From: Yamagishiella unicocca
Taxonomy: Eukaryota; Chlorophyta; Chlorophyceae; Chlamydomonadales; Volvocaceae
Reading direction: 5' to 3'
NCBI GenBank assembly: GCA_003116995.1
Contig: BDSL01000193.1
Span: forward strand, 19,696 to 83,695
DNA length: 64,000 nt
Under the pieces are notes generated by a model. That model saw only the letters and a list, made by a program, of their open reading frames with translations, did not search any database and was not told the origin of the DNA. A program made the position numbers and the translations under genes. Numbering within the stretch: position 1 is the stretch's first letter; each line of letters starts with the position of its first letter. Shown here piece by piece: positions 56,205-64,000 of the stretch.

Positions 56205-56570
56205 CAGACAGCATCTAAGCGGCAAGTCCGGCAGACAGCGTCTAAGCGGCGAGGGGGGGGGGCTTCGCCCCCCCCCCCCAACCCTCTTTCGCGCACACTC
56301 AAGCCCGGCCAATTCACGTTCATGCAATTAATTTGAATGAGCACTGGCAACGTCGTAACTTAGCAGCTTCGAAGCGGCGAGGGGGGGGCTTCCCCCCCCC
56401 CCCCTTCGCGCAAATGCCGCCGTCGCGACGAGAGCGGCACTCACGCAAGTGCCGCCGGGCAATGTAAATGAGCGGCGTCAAAACGGCGAGAGCGGCACTT
56501 GACGCACAAAACGGCACAAAACGGCGAGTGCGGCTTTCGCACAAGCGCCGCCAGGCACCGTGACGGAGGT
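56205..56570. repeat. poly-G/poly-C hairpins and GCGGC-rich palindromic repeats
   Basis: Two near-identical blocks (about 56245-56282 and 56372-56406) begin AAGCGGCGAGGGG, then CTTC and a C-run, so each folds into a G10/C10-type hairpin. A direct repeat CAGACAGC(A/G)TCTAAGCGGC occurs at 56206 and 56233. The following 150 bp are dense in AGAGCGGCACT/AAACGGC words. The sequence differs from everything else in the window. Confidence 0.85.
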
Positions 56571-56760
56571 GACAAAGGCGACGACATGGGCACTTGTTGC
56601 TACCCTGCCAGCTGGCCGATGCTCCAAGGGGGGGTTCGCCTCACGCACCTGGCGGTGGCGGCGGCGGCGATGAGAACGCCCAACAGCACACCACGGCCCC
56701 ACCTGCTCGATAAATGAGCCTACCAATTGACCGACTGCTGCCCCCATTTGCCACGGACAG

Positions 56761-57240
56761 GATGGGAGGACATCGCTGATCATGGCGGTTATGAGAGGGC
56801 ACGTAGAGATGGTGCGTGCTCTGATCAAGGCCGGGGCCAGGATCAAAGTGTCCGATAAGGTGCGCTCCGATGAGGGCTTGTTGGTTTCCGAAGCGGCGGG
56901 GGTGCCTTACTTCCTGGGCATTGCTCCATGCCTTACCTCCTGCACGCGTTTGCGCCGCACACCCATTTGCGCCGCACACCTGTTTGCGCCGCACACCCAT
57001 TTGCGCCGCACACCTGTTTGCGCCGCACACCTGTTTGCGCCGCACACCTGTTTGCGCCGCACACCTGTTTGCGCCGCACACCTGTTTGCGCCGCACACCC
57101 ATTTGCGCCGCACACCCATTTGCGCCGCACACCTGTTTGCGCCGCACACCTGTTTGCATTATGGATCACGGCAGGATAGGTGGTTGTGGTGGGGTTTATG
57201 GAGGCTACGACATGGGGGCGTGTTGCTTCCCTGCTAGTTG
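56761..57240 (+). CDS. last, diverged ankyrin exon and relic of its 3' part
   Basis: Exon 56761-56859 encodes a diverged repeat (RTSLIMAVMRGHVEMVRALI) with the standard acceptor ACGGACAG and donor GTGCGC. Downstream, 57160-57235 (GCATTATGGATCACGG ... GGAGGCTACGACATGGG) matches sequence after the other terminal exons (49628, 55293), but the DVSHRQYVY part is gone. In its place is the 17-bp minisatellite. Confidence 0.55.
56947..57157. repeat. 17-bp minisatellite, about 12 copies
   Basis: The unit TTTGCGCCGCACACCTG alternates with the variant ending CCA. Three units make 51 bp, so all frames stay open; the resulting His/Arg/Cys-rich frames on both strands are not genes. Confidence 0.95.
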
Positions 57241-58162
57241 GCTGTTGCTCCAGCTGGCTCGCATCACACATCCATCTGGGGCGCAAGGGGTTTCATTTGC
57301 CGTGGGTCAGGCAGGGACTTAGTTGCCTGGGAGAGAATCCATCCATATGCCAGCACTGCCGGTGCCATTCAATTGCGTGCCACTGGTGTGGCGGTGGCTG
57401 TGGTGAGAAGATGCACAGCATGTTGCGTGCTCGTGAGCGATTCTTCCCAGTCGGTTGTCACTAGGGGCCAGGAGCATACATGATGCTCCCCCACAAGCAC
57501 GTCCAATCAAACATGCGGCTAGCTGCGCTGTGTCATTCCTATTGTGATTTGGATTTGAGCCGTCTACCCCCTTTACAAACTCAAAAGGAGGCATCGGGCC
57601 TTGTGAAGCTCATCCCTTACCCTCTCCTCTCTGCCAAAGGCTGGAAAGAAGGCGCTGGACTATGCCGGAGGGAATGCGGAGCTGGTTCTGGCTTTGGTGT
57701 GAAAGTCGTAGCGGCAAAGCAGCCATCCCACTTTGCGCCCATCTTGCAATGGGGTACAGCTGTGGCCGTGCAGGTTGCACCGCCGACAGCTGCTGTTGCT
57801 GGCACTGTTGGTGCGCGGCCGTGCCGTTTGCAGCAGGCGAGAGGCAGATGGCAGGGCAACAACAATGTGCGTGGTCCCTGGCCGAGATGGCGCGGTTGGC
57901 GTGTCTATGTCGAGTCACAAGAGTCACACCGAAGTTCGAGCCGAGTGGGCTGCAAAGCCGAAGTGACTTTACAAGCTTTTTATCGAAGTTATCATGCTAG
58001 CTACTGGGTTAACTGTTTCCCATGCTGCTAGGTTCTATCTGCCTTCAGCTGGTAGCCTGCAGCAGGCAGATAGGGGCAGATAGATCCGTTGTTTTTCCTT
58101 GCGATGCGGCGGGGGCTTCCATGCATTCCATGCAAATTTTCGTGGAGATTATTCCTTGCGTC
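57241..58162. other. spacer, unassigned open frames
   Basis: Overlapping frames of 110-183 codons lie at 57480-58031 without a recognisable domain. The start still shows decayed similarity to the inter-ankyrin spacers (CAGCTGGCTCGCATCACACA). Confidence 0.4.
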
Positions 58163-58463
58163 GCACCTGCCGCGAGATGGCGGGGAGTGAGAGGGAGCCC
58201 GTGGGTCGGCATTTGGGAGACAAGTGAAACCGATGGGAAAGAGTTTGGGAGTGGGGCAGCCGGGAGGGGCCGAGAGCAAGACAGGGTGATGGAGGGGAAG
58301 GGACGGGTTTGCGCCAGCAGCCTGCGGACTCCCCAGCGTACGGCAGCGGTCGCAAGTTGTGGTGCTGGTTGCGGGGCGCGGTTGACAGGTGGTTGTTGGT
58401 TGGGGTAGGTCGCCTGCTTGCTTGACGTTTGTTCGCACTCAGGTAGCTAGGTAGTGAAAGACG
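58163..58463 (+). pseudogene. displaced copy of malic-enzyme 3' end
   Basis: It matches 41672-41971: the last codons (HLPRDGGE then stop) and about 270 bases of 3' UTR, up to TAGCTAGGTAGTGAAAGACG. There are about 15-20 differences. No upstream coding exon is attached. With the exon-14 copy at 44431 it shows that pieces of the malic-enzyme gene were scattered around the ankyrin locus. Confidence 0.85.
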
Positions 58464-58504
58464 AGTTGGGTGATATCCTTCATGTGTGTTGTCGGACTTT
58501 GGGA

Positions 58505-58573
58505 CAATTACTACTACCATAAGCGTGTGCCTGTTAATCAGTAACAGGCACACGCGTATGGTAGTAGTAATTG
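58505..58573. repeat. inverted repeat with 32-bp arms
   Basis: CAATTACTACTACCATA ... CCTGTTA and its near-perfect complement flank a loop of about five bases. It resembles a small fold-back element or a hairpin terminator-like structure; no target duplication is evident. Confidence 0.9.
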
Positions 58574-59343
58574 TTAGAGTGATGGTGGTGCAGTGGGCCT
58601 CTGAAGCCATCGCTGTGCGGGTCATGGCCTGCCGACGAGGGCGTGTACGTAGAGGCAGATCATCACTTACAAAGACGGTGAATATGTGGCCATTTATGCT
58701 ACATGGTGAATCGCCTTTTGATTGAAAACGATGTTCCTTCTGAATGGCAACGCCGTAATTGAACCCAAAGCACGAAAGCAGGAAGGTAATGCATGTTAAC
58801 GCCGAACTCATTGGGTCAATGTGATTGGACGCATTGCGAGCTCGGCCATGTATGCAGCGCCACGGCACGCCATGCGTGTGGCTTCTTTTTCAACGTCTTG
58901 CTGCGCGACAGCCATCAGCAGCAGCCGTTGCGGCATCTGCGTTCGGGGCACGTATGTCCATCAGCACCCCAAGACTTACGAATCATGATAGTAGGAGTAA
59001 CTGTTACAGTCGGCCCCAAACCAGAAGATAAAGCCATCGGGCGCATCGCCTGACACTGAAAGAGACGCAGGAAGAAGGACAAACTGGCCGACCGAGATTT
59101 GGCAAACCACCAAAAAACCCGACCAGGGAGACAGAGAACAAACAGTGGCATCAACCGTCTAGGGGGAAGTAGCCGAAATGGCCCCCCCATAAATAGCAGT
59201 GTACCGTCCGTATTTCAAGCAGCCCCTCGGAGTGCCCCAACAAGTCGTACAGACGCCTCCCATCTGAGGACAAAGAAAATTCCTCCCACACAGGTGGTGC
59301 TCAGACGTACGTACGGCGATGATCTTCGTTCCTTGTTATGTCA
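58574..59343. other. spacer with an element end
   Basis: Positions 58996-59075 (GTAACTGTTACAGTCGGCCC ... GGGCGCATCGCCTGACACTG) match the left end of the inverted-repeat element at 9790-9850. Sequence continues to resemble the element (GGCAAACCACCA) to about 59115 and then diverges. No gene seen. Confidence 0.55.
58996..59115 (+). mobile_element. left-end fragment of the inverted-repeat element family
   Basis: It shares the tip, the CATCGGGC-CATCGCCTGACACT block and the GGCAAACCACCA block with 9785-9915. There is no partner right end in proper orientation. Another tip in the same orientation begins at 59880 (AGTAACCGTTACAATGGGTT). Confidence 0.65.
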
Positions 59344-59720
59344 TTAGCCAACCCCAACGCATCCGATCGCCAGCGCCAAGCGCTCGTGGCGCCAGCTAGC
59401 GCCACTGCCATTGCGTCTATCTAATAACGCATAGATAGCCTCCTGAACCGCCGCCGGCAGCTGTGGGTCGAGCACCCCCTGGGGCCGCATCCTGGCAGCC
59501 ACGTCGCAGCAGTGCACGGGCACACCTGGCACAGTGAAGCACTGCTGGTGGCGCCGCAGCTTGAAGCCGTGCCGCCCTGATCAGGTCGGGTTGTGTGGCC
59601 CGTTATTAGCTGCCGTTACACGGCACTAGCTACCCAGCCACGAGTAGTCAAGGTCACGCAGAATCGCGTCCAGCAGCAGCTTGCGGCCCAGACCACCACC
59701 GGCCCGCTCAGGTGGCACCC
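59344..59720 (-). CDS. possible exons of an unidentified minus-strand gene
   Basis: Two minus-strand stretches have coding character. About 59715-59630 reads GRKLLLDAILRDLDYSWLG. About 59570-59390 reads FTVPGVPVHCCDVAARMRP and DPQLPAAVQEAIYALLDRR. No domain is recognised and splice sites between them are unclear. They may be remnants. Confidence 0.3.
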
Positions 59721-60301
59721 TACCACAAGGACGTTTACGTTGACAAAAGTCTCCCGTAGTTACGTTACGTGTCGAACAAGATAGAGCGAGCTGCTACCCG
59801 TGTGGCGGGGAGCGCAGATGTAGGTCAATAGCGGGTGCGATGGGACGTTGGTTGCATGCAGTGTTCGGCGGTTGGGCAGTAGTAACCGTTACAATGGGTT
59901 CCAGACCAGAGGCTGGGTGTTAGGGAGTGCGTGCGGGTTGCAGGCAGCAGGGGCGGGGCGTCAGTTGCGCAAGTTCTCAACTGTTGCTGCGGTCGTGTTT
60001 GGCTGGGCAGCATCCAGTTACTACGTATCAGCTCCCATGCTCACCCAAGTTGCCGCTGTATCGAAGGAAGGGAAGGGCCTTGACCACCGCGTTCTGCATC
60101 TGTCACCGCGGCCATCATTGCACCGCCGCTCACACAAGCCACCAGCAGCCAGCGGCGGCCAACCGCCATCTGCCCGCAACAGATGCGCCTACCTTCGTCA
60201 ATGTCCAAACTACCGCCAACCGCCACAGCCGGTGCGCCACACACCCACCCATCCAAGCCCCAACCATGCACCCACACGCGCCCCGCCATCATTTAATCCG
60301 A
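59721..60301. other. spacer before the coiled-coil gene
   Basis: It contains the element tip at 59880-59920 and low-complexity Pro-rich frames that I do not call. Confidence 0.4.
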
Positions 60302-63300
60302 TCATGCCGCCAGGATCTCCCGCAGCACCGCCTCCGCCTCCTCGCCCTTCAGGACCCGGGGAGCCTCAACCGCCGCCAGCTCCTCCAGCGCCGCCGCCAG
60401 CTTGGCGGCTAGTGCCATGGCCTCACCGTCCCCCACCTGCAGGAGTGCGCCATCGAGGGCGTGTTACTTCACCGCGGAGCCGCGAAACTCCCTCCACGGC
60501 GGATTTAAGTCCTGGCAGCGAGTGGCGAATTAAAGTCCTGGCAGCGAGTGGCGAATTAAAGTCCTGGCAGCGAGTGGCGAATTAAAGTCCTGGCAGCGAG
60601 TGGCGGATTAAAGTCCTGGCAGCGAGTGGCGGATTAAAGTCCTGGCGGCGAGTGGCGAATTAAAGTCCTGGCAGCGAGTGGCGAATTAAAGTCCTGGCAG
60701 CGAGTGGCGAATTAAAGTCCTGGCAGCGAGTGGCGAATTCAAGTCCTGGCAGCGAGTGGCGAATTAAAGTCCTGGCAGCGAGTGGCGGATTAAAGTCCTG
60801 GCAGCGAGTGGCGGATTAAAGTCCTGGTGGCGAGTGGCTAATTCAAGTCCTGGCGGCGAGTGGCGAATTAAAGTCCTGGCGGCGAGTGGCTAATTCAAGT
60901 CCTGGCGGCGCAGAGCGCACGACTCAGCGATGGCGACGTGAAGTAGCTGACTGGCTGGGTTCGTTGTTCAACAAGTTCAGTTAAGAGGGAAAAACGAAAT
61001 CCCAGGCCCAACTCAGCGATATTACCGAAGGCGTGACCGGAAAGAGGAGCGAGGATGTGTGTGTTGTGCGCGTGCGTGTGTGTGTGTGTACACGGCGGGT
61101 GTGTTCGCTTGGGACGGTGGGAGGGTGGGTACGTCGTACGCTCGCCACCCCCATGAGCGATCCGCCGGCCAAAGCAAGGAAGGCCCCGGCAGCACTTCGC
61201 GGAGGACACACAGCCGGGCGCAAGAGCCCAAGTGAACTAACACGCCAGGCGAGTCCTCCCCGAACGCACCCACCTGCGCGTTGCCGTACATTTCGCGCAA
61301 GTCTCGTACGTGGTGAACGAGCTCGGACGCGCGCTCCAGCCGCGTGAGGTGCTGCCGGAACTCGGCCAGCCGCCTGCGTGGAGGGGCAGCGGGTGGGTAT
61401 GTACGTACGGCGGTGGGTATGTATGTACGGCGGTGGGCACGTACTTACGGCGGAATGGGGTATGGCAGGAGGGAGGAGCGGCGATGCGGCAGGGGAAGGG
61501 GTGCGCGCGCACGCGTCGTTGTGCGTTGGCCCATGGTGCGAGACGAAGCCCGCCACCAGGGTAGAGCGGGGAGCGAGGAGAGCTTAGGCGTCTGCTGTAG
61601 GCGTCTGCTGTAGGGCCTCCCTGACCCGCCCCCCCGCTAGCCCCCCCCCCCTCGAACCCCGCTAGCCTCCCAGGCACACGACGCACCCACCCCGTACCCG
61701 ACCGGCTCGAACTCACTGTCGTACGACTGCCTCGTGCGCCGCCAGCAGCTTCTCGAAGCTGTGCACGCTCTCGTGGCTGTCGTACTGCGCCCCCTGGAGC
61801 CGCGAGATGGCGCCCGCCAGCCGGGCGGCGTGTTCGTAGTCCTGCGGCAGTAGCGGCAGCAGCAGTAGCGGCAGCAGCGGCGGTAGCAGTGTAGTAACAG
61901 GGGGAAGGTGGTGAGGAGGAGTGCCACAGCTAGAAAATTACCTAGGAAGGCGCTGCAGCCCAGAAGGCTCGGGGCGCCGCTTACTTGGCCTGATCAGCAG
62001 GCCAGCGCCTGAGCTGCTGAGGGGGTGGCCTAATCGGGCCAGCACATAATCCGTCCACAGGTGCCTCACCCCGCCCGTCTCGGCCGGCAGCACTTACTAC
62101 CTACCGCCCACCCACCTGCTCCCACCTGCCCCCACCTGCATCTGCAGCGCCAGCTCCATCTGCCCCCGCATCAGTGCCAGCTCCAGAGCGGCGGCGCGGG
62201 CGAGCGAGTCCGCGCTGGTGAGGTTGGCGGCCAGGGCGGCGGCGTCGCTGAGCACGGCGCGGTTGGTGGCCCTGCGGGGTGGGTGCGACGGAGGGCGAAC
62301 AGGGGATTAGGAGGGAGAGGGACAGCAGGCGGAGGTGAAGGCGGCGAGGGTCGGTCGCCGGAGGCGTGCAAGGAACAACCGTGTATGGTTTGGAAAGACG
62401 GTTTGGAACATACGTTTGGAGGAATTGTCTCTGGCAGGAGGGACTTCTCGCCAAATCCAGGAGGGAGGGCGTCCCCCCTCGCCCCGCCCCTTCGTGTCAT
62501 GGGACATGCTATGTAATCCCCCTACCGAGCTCACACGTCCGCTGCTAGGTCCCCCACCTGTCCGCTACTAGGTCCCCCACCTGTCCGCTGCTAGGTCCCC
62601 CACCTGTCCGCTGCTAGGTCCCCCACCTGTCCGCTGCTAGGTCCCCCACCTGTCCGCTGCTAGGTCCCCCACCTGTCCGCTGCTAGGTCCCCCACCTGTC
62701 CGCTGCTAGGTCCCCCACCTGTCCGCTGCTAGGTCCGCCTCCGCCTCCGCCTCCGCCGCCTCCGCCGCCTCCGCCAGCCCCCGCAGCTCCCCGCGCACGT
62801 CCAGCTGCTCCATGTGCCGAGAAAGAGCCTGCGTGCAGGGGGGGGGATTAGGGGGGTTCCGGTGAGGAAACCGGTATGGGGCATTGGGGGGGCCGGGGAT
62901 GCTGGCAAGGAAACCGCTGCGAGGATGAGGAATTTGAGTCCGGTGTGTGTGCTCGCGAGGGAGCCCGTGCACCATCCATCCAGGGTTGGGGTGGCGTGGA
63001 AACGCGCATTGGTCGTACGAGGTAACCTATCGGATAGACTAGGGTACGAGCGGTGTGGCCGCGCCGCCCCGGAGACACGGGCGGGAAACACGACAACCGC
63101 GAAGCGCCCGACATCGTGCAGCGGCACCCTCGGAGCTCACACTGCACAGCTGCAGCTGAGTCAGCTGCCCGAACCACAGGCGCGGATGACCTCACCTGTC
63201 CCCCACCCCACCAGTCGCGTTACCGGTTCTTTTAATGTAACCCCACCAACCAACCCCACTCCACCCCGCTACATTGGGTTTTCTTGCAACCCCCCGTCTC

Positions 63301-63675
63301 CACCCTCCACCCTCCACCCCGCCCTCTTCCTCAAAGCCCCCACCGCACCACCGCACCTGGCCCAGGGTGGCGCGAGCCTGCGCCGCAGTGTCCACTCTCG
63401 CCTGGACTCAGAGCAAGCAAGTACGACAGCGGGCGAGCACTTGTAGGTCGGGACGAACTCCCACGGAATGGAGCGGAATTGGGTTTTAGGGAGAGCAACG
63501 CCGTGTCGATATGAGAAGGCGCGACAAGGTGCGCTAGGGTGCCGTACGGTGCCGTACGATGCGGCACGGCGCTCACCTGCAGCAGCTGCATCTCCTCCAG
63601 CAGCCGGCTGACGGCTGCTGTCGCCGCCTGGGTCAGACTGCGCAGCTCGCTGCTCAGCCACAGGAGCTGGCCCGC
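60302..63675 (-). CDS. coiled-coil protein, 3' part, 7 exons
   Basis: Phase-matched exons on the minus strand: 63675-63577, 63401-63357, 62828-62719, 62271-62136, 61841-61717, 61373-61274, 60436-60302. They total 750 nt, or 249 residues plus stop. All have AG acceptors and GT donors. The protein is almost entirely helical and rich in Ala, Leu, Glu and Arg, with heptad-like stretches (LSSELRSLTQAATAAVSRLL, LAEFRQHLTRLERASELVHH, LAAALEELAAVEAPRVLKGE). It lacks a catalytic motif I recognise, so it is likely structural, tethering or cytoskeletal. The 5' part lies beyond the window. The last intron carries a 26-bp minisatellite and exon 62828-62719 ends in an amplified splice donor. Confidence 0.7.
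60507..60910. repeat. 26-bp minisatellite, about 15-16 copies
   Basis: AAGTCCTGGCAGCGAGTGGC plus GAATTA (variants GGATTA, TAATTC) repeats throughout most of the last intron of the minus-strand coiled-coil gene. Confidence 0.95.
62545..62735. repeat. 23-bp minisatellite made from a splice donor
   Basis: CCACCTGTCCGCTGCTAGGT plus CCC repeats about eight times and runs into the 3' end of the coiled-coil gene exon 62828-62719. Read on the minus strand, every unit contains GACCTAGCAGCGGACAG followed by GTGGGG, the exact exon end and donor site. Confidence 0.95.
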
Positions 63676-64000
63676 CTGGAGGGGGGGGGAGCCGAATTGA
63701 CCGTAGGTCGGCGGCACGGAAAAGCAAAACCGATTAGGAACCGTTTGCTACACGCTTTAAGGATTTTATGCTTGGATTTGGCGGAAGAGGGGGGGCCCGA
63801 GTAGACCCGGGGCAGGGGGGGGCTAGCAAACCCCCCCTCCCTCCCTGCCGGCTCCACGGGTTTCCCTCGAACCCTCCCTGCCGGCTGCTGCCCGGAGACT
63901 GCGAGGAGCGAGTGCCTGGGTGGCTGCTGGGTCCGTGCGGCCGTCCGGTCCCCCCGGTCCGGCCCCCCCGTCCGGCCCCCCCATCCAGCCCCCCCGTCCG
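63676..64000. other. right edge, intron of the coiled-coil gene
   Basis: The sequence ends in a CCCCCCGTCCGGC repeat. No confident exon was found; the next upstream exon is probably outside the window. Confidence 0.4.

Noticed and set aside
56641..57322. Long frames rich in CAAHLFAPHTCLRRTP or RRKQVCGAN
   Set aside because: They are translations of the 17-bp minisatellite, open in all frames on both strands.
57480..58031. 183-codon plus frame
   Set aside because: It is overlapped by other open frames with no recognisable motif; evidence is insufficient for a gene call.
61022..61556. 191-codon minus frame overlapping the coiled-coil exons
   Set aside because: It reads through intron sequence with Pro/Thr/His repeats; the spliced exon at 61373-61274 in another register fits splice phases.
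62545..62735. CRISPR-like spacing of short repeats
   Set aside because: There are no unique spacers; units are directly adjacent and derive from a splice donor in a eukaryotic gene.
1..64000. tRNA, rRNA or other structured RNA genes
   Set aside because: None was recognised by eye; a covariance-model scan would be needed to exclude small ones.

Overview
The window looks like nuclear DNA of a chlorophycean green alga of the Chlamydomonas/Volvox type. It is GC-rich, its genes are split by many short GT-AG introns, it is full of minisatellites and transposon pieces, and it carries gene families typical of these algae: octotricopeptide-repeat (OPR) proteins, F-box/ankyrin proteins and algal Cys-rich repeats. 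All calls come from reading the sequence; no database search was run.

Layout. 0.2-1.75 kb is a 398-bp satellite and 1.8-3.5 kb a decayed array of about 175-bp units. 5.1-30.8 kb is a segmental-duplication cluster. Its ancestral unit seems to be a head-to-head pair: an OPR gene on the minus strand and an F-box/ankyrin gene on the plus strand. Unit 1 keeps only an OPR exon-1 relic plus ANK1. Unit 2 has OPR-A (damaged in its middle exon) plus ANK2. A third ankyrin copy (ANK3) is a pseudogene. OPR-B keeps a coherent three-exon frame. Mobile-element pieces lie between the copies, including a 1.55-kb element with 218-bp inverted ends. An exon of a BRCC36-type JAMM deubiquitinase has replaced half of OPR-A exon 2.

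31.8-41.7 kb is a complete 15-exon malic-enzyme gene on the plus strand. All exon phases join and give 661 residues with every catalytic residue in place. Intron 9 holds an insertion of about 2 kb with perfect inverted repeats. Two displaced pieces of this gene (exon 14, and the last codons plus 3' UTR) lie further right at 44.4 and 58.2 kb.

46.9-57.2 kb carries an MCA/MLKL-like four-helix N-terminal domain followed by about 20 separate exons that each encode exactly one 33-34-residue ankyrin repeat. The core is a 303-bp tandem array with a 912-bp higher-order period. Its introns are almost all 204 bp and mostly free of in-frame stops. Three related terminal exons, at least two with hydrophobic tails, are scattered among the ankyrin exons. 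This is the most unusual system in the window: an ankyrin receptor-like locus that appears to be expanding exon by exon.

60.3-63.7 kb holds seven phase-matched exons of a minus-strand coiled-coil protein, cut by the right window edge. One splice donor of that gene has been amplified into a 23-bp minisatellite.
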